Source: Pyrenula massariospora
Lineage: Eukaryota; Ascomycota; Eurotiomycetes; Pyrenulales; Pyrenulaceae
Direction: 5' to 3'
DNA length: 64,000 nucleotides
NCBI GenBank assembly: GCA_021030905.1
Contig: JAGFMI010000004.1
Coordinates: forward strand, 2,294,001 to 2,358,000
The stretch's first letter is position 1. Each line of letters opens with the position of its first letter. The notes under the pieces were generated by a model. It saw nothing but the letters and a program-made list of their open reading frames with translations. It was not told the origin of the DNA and made no database searches. Positions 45,942 through 56,706 of this stretch are shown here, one piece after another. The position numbers and the translations under genes are program-made.

Positions 45942-48003
45942 GAGACAGGTCGCCATTCTGCTCACTTAGGCTTACTACCATGAAAGTAAGCAGTGCAAAC
46001 TATTTGTGACCAGTCGTAATCGCAGCCATTTCAGAAACGCTGACAGTGCCATTACTGGGAGCAAAGAGGCGGACTATCTGCAAGGAAAGAGGCTCGTCCG
46101 GTCAGAATAAACATTGAGGGTAGGTCATATCTCGAACTCTAGCACTTTGGATCAATACTTATCATTGCCTTACTTTCACAAGAAATGCTGCTACGCGTGG
46201 CAGAGAATCCGAGGTGATGGCGCCTGTAATTGTTAGTCCTGGCGCCCGTCCGGCTGCTCCAGTAATTGGACGCGCTGACCAGCGACTTGTTGAAACCCCG
46301 CCTAGGCGCCAAGCCCACGGCTTGTTGCAAGACTCCCAGCCCACTATCTGCTATTTAAAATCTTCAGGTTCTTCACTTCGCCAATTGTAGATTAAGGAAA
46401 TATCTCACCTTTTTGTCCTAAAACCGTCCATTCTCACCTATCCTCGTCCCTAATGTATCGAATAAAAAGGCAAGCGCAGTAACACCCATGTTTCCACGTT
46501 GACTTCGGCGGCTTCGAAATGGACCGAAGAGAGTAGGTATCCAGCTGCTCATCAACCAAATTTCAGAAACGCTTGAGAACAAGTCGAAGAGCCTCGCCTT
46601 GGACAGTCAATTCTGCGCAGCTCTTTTGAGTTGATGATTCGCTTTCTGTAATTTACCATCAACCTCCGCAGATAAATGGCGAATTTTAGATTTGACAATT
46701 GCTCTGAACTCCTCCGGTGCTTCGCTAGATTCCGGAGCGAATGGCAAGACCTTGAAGAGTTCGCAACTTCAGCGTTGTATCTCGTTGTAGGTTTTCTTCA
46801 CGGGGTTCTTTTTCCAGCCTTCAGGTGTTTTCGCTTACTGGACTTTACTCAAGTCTACCACAACAATAGCGCCGCTTCCCTGTACCATTTGAAGGACTTC
46901 AAGCGCGATTTTTTTTTATATGAGATTTATATTGTCTGAACTGAACAACGAAGTTTTAGTCCTTGCATGTTTATTAAGGTGTCCGCTTCGCCGAAGAATC
47001 GACATTCTTCGCCTTTGGTCCTAACATAGGCATCTGCGCAGAGGTTGAGGGCTGTCGCATTTGACGATCTTCTACCAGAGGCTAAGAGGAAGAACCCGTC
47101 AAAGAGATCCTTCGAGAATCTCACGCGGGATTTTATGTTCAGAGTTTCTGCAATAAGATAAGCTATGAGAGCCTCGTAATGGCAACGATGCTAAGCAGTC
47201 TGCAGGCTACATGGCTATCACGCGAAGGAGCTTGATGATCGCCGCCAAATCTAATGGTGACAGCCTTGCAGCAGCTTCTCTACTACCCAAGGAAGCTCTA
47301 CAACCCAGAGACGGCCACTCAAAACGGTTTCATTTCAGCGTGTCATGACCACATTTCTGGGGCATCTTGTAGGTCGGATTGAGCAGCCATTTTGACGCTA
47401 TTCCTTTTCCGATGCTCTTGCATTTCGGCTAAGTGTCACCTTCCGCTTTCTTTTTCTGTACCACAGCTTCTTTTATTGTCTTACGCTTAGCCATACCAGC
47501 TTCCCAGAGGAACGATGCATTATTTTGGCCTGTGAACTTACTCAATTATCCCACACATTCACGCCTGTGAATTTTGAAAATGGATCATCTTACAAATCTG
47601 CTACATCTGACTTTTAATCTAAGACATGAAACAATGACTCTGATGTCCCAATCGGCCCCCACCCAGCGCCACCTCGGAAGCCATGCTTTACTAAATCTTA
47701 CCGCCGAGCCGCCTCGATGTACCCAAAGCAGGGGCCCGAGCTGGAATTTCTTACTGTATTGGTTGAATTGATCGCCCCCAATTTACTGTTAAGATCTGTT
47801 TTACGGTGGTAAGGTATTCACTATGAACTCCCTACCGATCCTCACGGCTCTGAAAACTGCCCCCACCAATCCTTCAGCCTCGTTGATGGCTGAGTCGTCC
47901 CGATCACGACAATAAATGCCCTTTAAAATCGCTGTTTTACCTTTTCGCAGAAGTTCTTCAATAAATTAGCATTCACAGCGTTTTCGGTTTCATATTCATC
48001 AGT
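45942..48003. other. 2-kb spacer with a possible coding remnant
   Basis: A minus-strand frame near 46927-47190 reads ALIAYLIAETLNIKSRVRF then FSKDLFDGFFLLASG and is protein-like, but it has no recognisable domain. Upstream it is closed by a stop that a TTAG acceptor at about 47195 could remove. I cannot build a gene from it. The rest shows nothing. Confidence 0.4.
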
Positions 48004-49884
48004 ATGTACACCTGGCAGCACATCTTCTGTACCGCCGTTACGCTATGCTTGTCGAAAGACAGCTTCGCAGCACCCACATTGAATTTTACTGTCACAGTGC
48101 CCGACGGCTCTTCTAACCATGGAGACCCACACCTTCTTTGCATACCACAGAAACATACGGCAGTGGCGGCATTTTTTCTGGCGAATTATCTGGCCCACAT
48201 CGCAACTGTGAAATCTATTCCAGGTCAACCACCGATACCTTCAGTGCTTGATCTGATATTGACACTCTTCTTTCCGGGTTACGGGATTATCAGGGGTCTC
48301 AGTTCAATACAGGCGAGAGCAATCCGAGGAAAAACGCATCTAGACAAAGCTCACCGTGCTGGCGCCCTTTGCGAGGTAGTTCGGACCAAGTACTGGCATC
48401 CTAAGAGTGGAGATAAGATTCGCAACGTCGGTGTGAACCGTCGTAGACCCTCAAATCCATTGAACATGAAGCCGATAGACCTCAATGGACTAACGAATCG
48501 CGCTCATGATGTTGCTGTTGCGGATGATACTGGGCGCAACGGAACTCCTGTTCATTATCGATCGCTTCCATCGAAACTCTTACTATATGTGTTCCTGCCG
48601 TTCCAACCTCTCAGCTATGATGCTCCAGTGTTTGTGCCAGCTGATGGCTGGGCAAGTCCAAGTGGACGCCAAGTCCATGGACACTGCTATCTTCCCCGTG
48701 GCTTTGCTTTATCTATAGTTCCAAAAAAAACAAAAGTTCGGGATGTCAAAGACCCCACGCAGTCTCAAATACAAAATGGGCACAGTCTCGACCATCGCGA
48801 TACCCAGAATTCTTTGTTCAAATCACCGTCTTTACCCGGCAAAAGGGAGGTCGCATCGTCTCAGATAGGCTCCTTCTTCAGTTTTACAAAAGGCCTAGTC
48901 AGCATATTGCAGCTGCTGTATGCGTCATATACTCTTGTTCAGACCCGTGGTGACCAAATCAAACGCTTTGGTTATGCCGCCTTTGGCTTGACAGTCACTC
49001 CTTATCTGATGATGTCTCTTATTAATCTTCTCAGTACTCTGGTTACACCTGACTATTCACACGTGTATCTTGTCAAGTCTAGTATCATGAAAGAGGCTGA
49101 GAAACACGGAGGCTCTTTCGGTGGCTATATCGGCGAAATAGAACAGGAGTCACTGCCAGGCACTTTAACAGTGGAATTTTTCAAGAAGAAGGTAGAGGAA
49201 TCCGATGCCAATGGCTATCCGAAAATCCCTCAGCCCGATCCAAACCAACATGACTCTCTCCTCATCAAGGTGCTTCCTCATAACGACGACACTACTGATA
49301 CCAGTGAACATGACGAGGCGGGCCTCGTAACCACCTTCTCTTGGCCTGGTGTGAGCAACAGCAACAAAGAAAAGTTTAAGCGAGAGAAAGAGAAGGCAGA
49401 CCAGGAAGATGAAAAAATCAAAACCATATTCGGATACCTTAGACTCGTCCTCCTTCCAATGCGCCGCGGCTTCTGGCTCGAACATTACCAAAAGCCAAGA
49501 GCAGCTCACCTTCACATTCCCTTCCGCTCCGAGGGATCCACTAGCATTCGGACTGAAATCCGTAAGTCAATCTGGCTGCTAGCTCTCAGCACCCTCGTTG
49601 GCGCACTTCCTCTCACTGTCATCGGCGGCATGTCTCATTTCCAGAAGGGCGACCATAGCACACCCGCACAGCGTGGATGGACCTTGGCGTGGCTAGCTGC
49701 GGGCATCTTGATCGGGCCCGCCACGTATTTGTTTCCGCAGCTGCATGCTGCCTTGACGGATAATCCTGGTGGCGTGCTGGTCCATCGGACGTTTGTGTTG
49801 CTCTATGCTGCGCCGGCCATTGGAGGTTTCGTTGTTGTTAGTCAGATGATCTGGGACTATGGGGATTGCACGAAGCTTTTCTGA
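48004..49884 (+). CDS. conserved fungal multi-pass membrane protein, unknown function
   Basis: One uninterrupted frame of 626 residues. The N-terminus MYTWQHIFCTAVTLCL...SFAAP looks like a cleavable signal peptide. Hydrophobic segments follow at about residues 80-95 (LDLILTLFFPGYGIIRGL), 325-350 (GLTVTPYLMMSLINLLSTLV), 523-540 (WLLALSTLVGALPLTVIGG), 558-578 (GWTLAWLAAGILIGPATYLF) and 596-616 (FVLLYAAPAIGGFVVVSQMIW). Between the second and third lies a long hydrophilic loop rich in Lys and Glu. ALCEVVRTKYWHPKSGDK and PRGFALSIVPKKTKV look like conserved blocks. The layout suits a class of uncharacterised mould membrane proteins with no known enzymatic domain. It is a different family from the rhodopsin-domain gene. 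The codon pattern and length make it a real gene. Confidence 0.8.
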   Translation: MYTWQHIFCTAVTLCLSKDSFAAPTLNFTVTVPDGSSNHGDPHLLCIPQKHTAVAAFFLANYLAHIATVKSIPGQPPIPSVLDLILTLFFPGYGIIRGLSSIQARAIRGKTHLDKAHRAGALCEVVRTKYWHPKSGDKIRNVGVNRRRPSNPLNMKPIDLNGLTNRAHDVAVADDTGRNGTPVHYRSLPSKLLLYVFLPFQPLSYDAPVFVPADGWASPSGRQVHGHCYLPRGFALSIVPKKTKVRDVKDPTQSQIQNGHSLDHRDTQNSLFKSPSLPGKREVASSQIGSFFSFTKGLVSILQLLYASYTLVQTRGDQIKRFGYAAFGLTVTPYLMMSLINLLSTLVTPDYSHVYLVKSSIMKEAEKHGGSFGGYIGEIEQESLPGTLTVEFFKKKVEESDANGYPKIPQPDPNQHDSLLIKVLPHNDDTTDTSEHDEAGLVTTFSWPGVSNSNKEKFKREKEKADQEDEKIKTIFGYLRLVLLPMRRGFWLEHYQKPRAAHLHIPFRSEGSTSIRTEIRKSIWLLALSTLVGALPLTVIGGMSHFQKGDHSTPAQRGWTLAWLAAGILIGPATYLFPQLHAALTDNPGGVLVHRTFVLLYAAPAIGGFVVVSQMIWDYGDCTKLF

Positions 49885-50943
49885 AGCCAATTCTTGCGCC
49901 CCCGTGAGTGCTAGTGAGAACATTCCCACAGTATTCTCGCTCTTAGCGATTAGTTGCTTACTCATCCTCGACCTAACAAGTTAGGTAAATAGGAAGGACT
50001 CCTATAGGTAGATAGGTCTCGATATTGGTAGATTAAAAGGCGAATCGCTGTGCAGGAAAGACAGCGTGAAAACTGTTGAAAGCGGCAATTTTACTGGAGA
50101 GCATATTCCCGTCCCATGGTCTATAGGTAGCGGAGGTCGTGGAATTCTTGGGATCGCACATACTTGCTCGCATTTAAGCTGTTGCAATATTGCCCAAGAT
50201 CACTACACGCTTGACCAATACGTTACGGTATTTCAACGCCACAGGGGCGTTGATGGACGTCAGACCAGGAAGGAAGACATAGGGACTTAAAAGGAGCGAC
50301 GGATCTCCAGCTCTCTGCAATTTTCATTTGTCTTCCTCACGTGTTTGACTTAAGTATCTTTTGAGCGTCTCTAGACTATGTGCATCTAGCAAAAAAGAAG
50401 AATATCTCAATTACTTAACTGAAGAATCCATTCCAATAGCATGCTCAGGTGCCCTAGCCCTAGCCCTGGATACTCAATTCGTCTGCCAAGACTCCCGGGT
50501 TCCTACTCCCTGAGCGATGCTGGTAGTAATCTCGAAGGCCGAGATTCCTCTACCTTTCAAGATAGATGAGAATCTGTCTGAGCTTGACGCTACGGCTCCG
50601 TATGGACAAAATGTAATGGTCAATGGCGGTGATGCTCTTCGACCCCAACGTCCACGTCAGGATGCAGCGTGCCCTGCAGGATTGGTTACATCAATTATCT
50701 CATCTACCGGTAGGTTGGCTTGCACAGCCAAGGCAGCCTTTTCTGGCCCTACTCTTCATCGGTCTTCTTTCGTAGTGGCCTACTTGCCCGATGAGCCCTT
50801 GCACAGCCAGCGCAGCCTTGCCATCGCCCCGCGTTTAAAGATGCAGGTCTTTGCTATTTTGCCTGCGAAAGTAAGTTGGACATTTCTCTCGCTGAATGTC
50901 CGTGATAAAGTGCATTCTCTAGTGGCAACAGGAACACAGAGAG
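49885..50943. other. intergenic
   Basis: Plus-strand sequence from 50517 is open for 166 codons and overlaps the start of the next gene in another frame. It has no domain and is taken as promoter and leader of that gene. Confidence 0.45.
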
Positions 50944-53033
50944 ATGGATCCAGCTTCTGCCATCGCGCTCGCCGGATCAATTATGGGCATCGCCGACAAA
51001 GTCCTTCAGACTGCTAACCGGCTGAGCTTACTTCAGGTAAAATATAAGCAAGCGGATATTTCGGTTTCTCTGTTGATCGGTCAAATATTTACCACTCAGA
51101 CTGCGTTGAAACAGCTTGCAAATCTACAGCAGGATAATGCTTCGAGTCTCTATTCGTCTGGGCCGGAAGCCTTCGATGGGCTTGCGATCTCTCTTGACGG
51201 ATGCGACACCCTTTTTGCCTCCTTGAATAAACATCTGAATGACTTGGAGAGACGCGCAGAAGGTGAACTCAGTATGAGAGGCAAACTGTCCCTGTTATGG
51301 CGCGAGAATGAGATCAAGGAATACCTGGCTATGCTAGATCGATACATCAATGTCTTAAACCTTTTATTGCATGTCATGCAATGGTACGTCAATTGTACCT
51401 CTTCTACGTTGTGGCCTAATTCTCACGTTCTTACAGCAAAAATTCGAACGAACAACGTACGCTTCTGAGAGATGAAGAGAGTATTACGATCCTCAGACTC
51501 GCTCGCGAATGCACGGAATCTCTCTATCCGTTAGATAATACAAGCCTTGACATTGAACGAAGAAGTATCTTTACACAAGATACATCTAATCTTAGCACCC
51601 AATTTGACTTTGACCGTATTCTCCTAGGTTCTCGAGCCTATCATGCGGCCTTCAAGATTAATGTTCGAGATCTCATTCACCAGAGAGCAAACTCTCGGCT
51701 TTCGTACGATACCATGAATAAAGAGGCAATATCGGAATTACCAGCAGCATCAGATAAAGACGACGCCACTAACAAGACGCCTGCGAAATACCCAAGCGAG
51801 ACCAAAGATTGTCGCTTCCAGTCATTGAATTCAGACCAGACCGTAGATTGCACAAAGACAAACGCACGCTTGTGGCAGCTTCGACACTACGCCCTTTCGC
51901 CGCTTTCGTTTACCCGGCGCTGGAGTGAAAGTGTAAGAAAGACCCCGAAGATCGAAGCTGCGGCCTCGGCCTCAAGCTTGTCCCCCCAGCTGGAACCACT
52001 GGAAGCGAAGACTCTACTTCTGGGCACTTCCGAGAGCGGGAAATCTACGCTTTTGAAGGCTTTCAAATTGATGCATGAAGACTACTCCCGGGAGGAACGG
52101 GATTTATTTAAGAAAATTATATTCGACAACGCTGTTCAGGGTATGAGAACCATATTGGAGGCCATGGAGAAACTTGAGCTCCCGCTCCAAGATCATGAGA
52201 AGAATGAATATCACGTGCACACAATTTTCATGCAGCCTTGCCTGCTAGAGTTTGACCGCTTGCCTAGCAGTGTGAGCAACGCACTGAAAGCGCTTTGGAC
52301 TGATGAAGGCGTACAATATGCCTATAGCCGTCGACGAGAGTACCAAGTCACTTCAAGCTTGGCCTACTACTTGGATGAGATTAGCCGCATAGGATCCCCA
52401 GAGTATATTCCAGACACGAAAGACATGGTCAGAAGTCGCGTCAAAACCACTAAGATAACAGAAACCTCCTTTGATGACGCATATCGATCTGGAGTTTCAT
52501 GGCGTGTGTTTGATGTTGGGGGGGCACGCTCTCTACGCAAGGGATGGATTCGTCTTTTTGCAGACGTGGATTTGATCTTCTTCATTGTCGATGCATGTTG
52601 TTATGATAAGGTGCTATTTGAGGACGAAACCGTAAACCGTATGCCAGAAGCAATAACATTATGGGACAGCCTCGTCAACAGTAGATGGTTCATCAAGACA
52701 TCATTTGTGCTCGTTTTTACTCATGCAGACCAGCTAGCTTCATGTATAGCTGAGATGCAGCCCCATGTATATTTCCCAGATCTTAACGAGGACATTTCGG
52801 TGAAAGAGTTTGAGATCTTCTTGGAAAAAAAGTTTCTGGACTTTGTCAAGGAGAAAGAGACGCGACCGCAGATCAAGGTAATATTCGAGAGCTTTACGGA
52901 AGACCCTGTCGGAGCAGCAAGCAGACTTCTTCAGCATGGCCGGGAGGCAGTCCTGGCACAGCGAGCGCAGATCTCCAGTCTTCACACTCGGGATGACCAA
53001 GGAGTTAAGAGTAGGGGGAAAGCGTCACGTTGA
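50944..53033 (+). CDS. HeLo/PigL_N-like domain fused to a divergent G-protein alpha domain
   Basis: Two exons (50944-51383, 51437-53033; 53-bp intron GTACGT...TTACAG) give 678 residues. Residues 1-150 start MDPASAIALAGSIMGIADKV and are all-helical, matching the N-terminal domain (PF17111-like, HeLo/PigL_N group) that precedes NACHT or other modules in fungal STAND-type proteins. A linker with FDFDRILLGSRAYHAAFK follows, then a Ser/Lys-rich stretch. Residues 335-655 are a G-alpha domain: P-loop LLGTSESGKST (341-351), helical insert, switch I RSRVKTTKITET (479-490), switch II DVGGARSLRKGW (506-517), then LFEDETVNRMPEAITLWDSL. Departures from active G-alpha are clear: DVGGQ is DVGGA, so the catalytic Gln is Ala; NKxD is THAD; no TCAT motif; no N-terminal lipid site. 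It probably binds nucleotide differently and hydrolyses GTP poorly. Partner and trigger are unknown. Confidence 0.85.
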
Positions 53034-54475
53034 ATACGACTAAGTTGAAAAGCCACTTCCGGCTATACCAAGCCACCTGAACATATGATGCGGATGATGC
53101 TCTGTTGCAGGGAGAAAAGTGACGTTCAATCCGCCGGGGGCCAAAGACGCCGCAACGATGTTAAAATACCAAGGGTCTATTGAGGTCTGCGACCCAAAGT
53201 CCGAAGGTATAGTCGTGCAGCTCAAAATGGGCTGGGAGGGATAATACCGCCTTAGACATCAGGACCTTGCCGGACCATCAACGCTAGCACTTACTACCTC
53301 CTCGCATCCATTCATCCATCCCTCAACCCTCCCAACCAAACCCTCTCAACAACCCCTTCAACACCTCCCTCAACACCTCCCTCAAAACCCCTCACCATGA
53401 ACCATGCCCTCACCCTCTCACCCTCTCACCCTCTCAACCCTCTCACCCTCTCACCGCCCCGGCCTCCGCCCTCGTCGGTGGCTGCCCCACCACCCAGGAT
53501 CCACGGCGCCCTAACCACCACCCTTTCGCTCCTCCGCCCCGGCCCGGGCCTATAGGCGCCAGATCCCTCACCCCTACGCAATCTCAAAGTCCCTATCCTG
53601 GAAGACGCAGTACACAAGCCCAGGAAATGGGAACCGATGGAGCTTGCTTCTATGCAAATAGACATCAACCCCCACGAAGCCAGTGCCGAAGATACATACT
53701 TCCACCCCGTCCCCGCGGACTCTAACGAAACGAACCGAAACCCCATCGTCCCCAGACACGCCGGCCAAACCACCGAGGACGGTAAGCCAGACATATTAAA
53801 CCATCACCCCTCAACAATACCAGCCCACCCTGCTCCGCATCCGCACCTTAAAAAGGACGGGCTTAGGAAGTCTGTCAGGCATCTCGTGTTGCTTCCGGCT
53901 ATCTAAATCGCGAGACGCTTGGCTATCCTACCCGAGCGGCCTCGGGAGTGTCAAGTTCATCTTTTCCGAGGACGGTGACGGGATTGGCAATGGGAGGGAT
54001 ATAGATGGAAGATGGGGGATGGGAGAGTCTTCGAGGCATCGGGACTTGGCATAGTTTCCTGGAGGATCCAGAGGCCACGGAGGATCTTCAACGGCGATTT
54101 CCGGAGATGTTAAAGCGGGTTCTGAAATTGGAGGTTCTCCCGAAATCGTTGATACAAGCGAGAAGGAGGGGAGCTTAGTGAATCGGAAAGAATAGCATAG
54201 ACCATAAGAAATCTGTAATAGACGCCAATGGCATGTATAAGTAGGAGGGCAGAAGATCTCCAAGGCATATTCCTGATGATAGACAGATGGTCATATGAAA
54301 GAGTTTATGAGATACTGTGCTCTCTTTTGCAGTGGCCCATCTGTATTGGCGTATCTACATTCTAAAATCAACGACTTTTCTCCACCTTTTTTTTTCTTCC
54401 CGTAAAATCATAACCAATAGCGCCGAACGTCAGCCAAGTGTTAAGATCCGATCGTAACTCCACTTTAAACAATTC
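53034..54475. other. intergenic with C-rich low-complexity patch
   Basis: Open frames on both strands in 53426-54263 reflect strand-asymmetric low-complexity DNA and show no domain. The region separates the accessory G-alpha fusion gene from the conserved block that follows. Confidence 0.45.
53305..53460. repeat. C-rich low-complexity DNA with CACCCTCT repeats
   Basis: A pyrimidine-rich plus strand made of CCCTCAAC-type and CACCCTCT-type words, with an almost regular 8-bp period from about 53409 to 53455. It is simple sequence, not coding. Confidence 0.8.
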
Positions 54476-55984
54476 TCATGAAGGAGCAGAGGTCTCAGAT
54501 GCCGATCCCACCCCATCACGATTCGAAGATCCTTCCTCTCCATCCTCCGCACCAATCGCACGAAACCCGTCCAACGAAACATTCACAGCGCCCGCTTGAA
54601 CCAGCTAAACTCAAAGTCAGCACGCAATCTTCACATCAAAAACTCACTTGCTACTCACCGCCCTCCTCAAGTCATCAATCAAATCCTCCACATCCTCAAT
54701 CCCAACACACAGCCGAATAATATCCTCCGGCATCTCCCTCTCCTTGCGCGTCTGCGCATCAATGCTCGCGTGGCTCATCCGACACGGCATGCTGATGAGC
54801 GAGTTGACGCACCCGAAACTCACGCTGATGGCCCAGAGCTTCGCCGACTCGACGATGCGCTCGCTCAGCGCGACGTCGCCGGTCTCAAAGCTCAGCACCG
54901 CCCCCGCACCGCGGGCCATGGAGTTGTGCAGGTCGTGCTGTGGGTGGGATTTCAGGCCGGGGTAGCGGACACGGAAGCCGTGCGACTCGAGGAAGTGGGC
55001 GATGCGGAGGGCGTTGGATTGTTGCTGCTCGAGGCGGACTTTGAGGGTTTTGATGCCGCGCATGAGGAGCCAGGAGTCGAAGGGGGAGAGGCCGCAGCCG
55101 GACGCGTTGATGGTGAAGTAGAGGCGTTCGCCGACGGTGAGGTCGTTGACGGCGAGGACGCCGGCCATGAGGTCGTGGTGGCCGGATAGGTATTTGGTGC
55201 CGGATTCGTAGACGATGTCTGCACCGAGGGAGAGAGGGTTTTGGAGTAAGGGGGAGAGCATGGTATTATCAACAGCAACTAGGCAGGAGGAATTGGCAGC
55301 GTGAGCGAGTTGAGAAAGGTGTGGGATGTCGACGATTTTAATCAGGGGATTGGTGGGTGTTTCGAGCAGGAGCATGGCGGTTTTGGAGTTCAAAGCGGCG
55401 GAAACTTTGGCGGGAGAGGTAGTGTCGATATGGTGGACTATGATACCACCATGGGTGGATAGGTATTTAAGAAGGCGATTGGTGCCGCCATAGAGGTCGT
55501 CACCGGTTATGACCTCGTCCCCTGGGCGGAGGAGGCGCGTTATGACATCGAGAGCACCCATGCCAGAGGAGACGACAAGAGCACGCTGGGCGGACATAAT
55601 CTTGGCGAGGTGTCGCTCTAGGTGGGTTCTCGTTGGGTTGCCAGATCGTGTGTAGTCATATTCACCACCTCCACCGCCAGAGCTCTGCTTGAAAGTCGCG
55701 GACTGCGCTGTGTTAGGGACTCATTCCTTGCCATCCGACTCGCTTGAGCATACCTGGTATATCGGTACACTGCTTGCGTTATATTGATCACTTCCTTCCG
55801 TATATACCAACTCTGTGGCAAGAGCGTATCTTCTCCCATTTCGAGGAGTAGACGGTGCCGGTGAAGGGGGAAGATCGTGACCGTCGAGATCGACCTGCGC
55901 AAAAGCTTTGCCGAGCGCGCCCTGGCTTTTGTCGGTCGTGGTCGCTCCCGACGCTGAGGACGACGAAATCGCGCCGTCTGACAT
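54476..55984 (-). CDS. cystathionine beta-lyase (Cys/Met metabolism PLP enzyme)
   Basis: Three exons (55984-55754, 55702-54659, 54604-54476) give 467 residues. After a Ser/Thr-rich N-terminus come SSVPIYQSATFKQ, EYDYTRSGNPTRTHLERHL, SSGMGALDVITRLLRPGDEV, VAVDNTMLSPLLQNP and YESGTKYLSGHHDLMAG, where Lys247 is the pyridoxal-phosphate lysine. NASGCGLSPFDSWLLMRGIKTL and FGCVNSLISMPCRMSHASID match fungal cystathionine beta-lyase (met-2/metG/STR3 type) better than the gamma-lyase. The enzyme cleaves cystathionine to homocysteine, ammonia and pyruvate in methionine synthesis. A TGA soon after the last helix (54644) is avoided by a 54-bp intron; the third exon then supplies LVQAGAVNVSLDGF, which I recall as the normal fungal C-terminus. 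It stands tail-on to the G-alpha fusion gene and in the same direction as MCD4. Confidence 0.92.
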
Positions 55985-56706
55985 GATTTTGAAGTGTATG
56001 AGCGTGTGTGAAGGGTGTGGCTGTGACTGTTTCAATCGAGACAATTGTCGGTTCTTAGATCAAAGACTCTTGAGATAATCGGTGCGCAAGTCAGCATAAC
56101 TGCACAACATCTAAGGGGAAACGGAACATTAATTTCAGCTCAAAACAAGAAGCCCATCTCTCAGGTTAACGGCATTGGATTGACTACATTGTGGGCAGGA
56201 TTGGATGTAAACGCACCGAAGATCGGACAACCTGCCTTGTTGCAATGACGCCATGTCAGAAGATTCCTTAACGGGAAAACACACGATATGTGGACGACAA
56301 CCATGGCTTGGAGATTACGGTTCAGATCTGTGCAATCTGCTCATGGAAATGTCCCTTGCATATAGTCCTACAGTCAAGTCTCGATACGAGCATGGTATTT
56401 ACCCATTCATAATGTTCCCACGGTAAGCGGGCACATCCCTTTTTGAAACAGCGACCTCCACCTTCATACCTATCATGCGCTAGTTAGACGGGCTTCCATA
56501 ACACAATCTTCAAGGCACTCGGAGTCAGCTCACTGACTTCCATTGTGAGACTTTGCTTACAGCACGTGCTAATTATGTGAAGTGCGATAGTGTTCGCTCT
56601 TTTCATGAACAGAAGCTTTGAGCAATCTTGAACTGATTAAATTCAACTATTTGAGGATGAACATAACACACTTAGGCATTAGCGTTGGGGTTTCTCTGAA
56701 CCAGTG
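55985..56706. other. intergenic between cystathionine beta-lyase and MCD4
   Basis: Contains the promoter of the lyase gene and the 3' region of MCD4. No further gene seen. Confidence 0.55.

Noticed and set aside
50517-51017. 166-codon plus-strand frame
   Set aside because: It overlaps the start of the HeLo-like/G-alpha gene in a different frame and has no recognisable sequence.
53426-54263. long open frames on both strands
   Set aside because: They arise from strand-biased low-complexity DNA and give Pro/Arg-rich translations with no domain.
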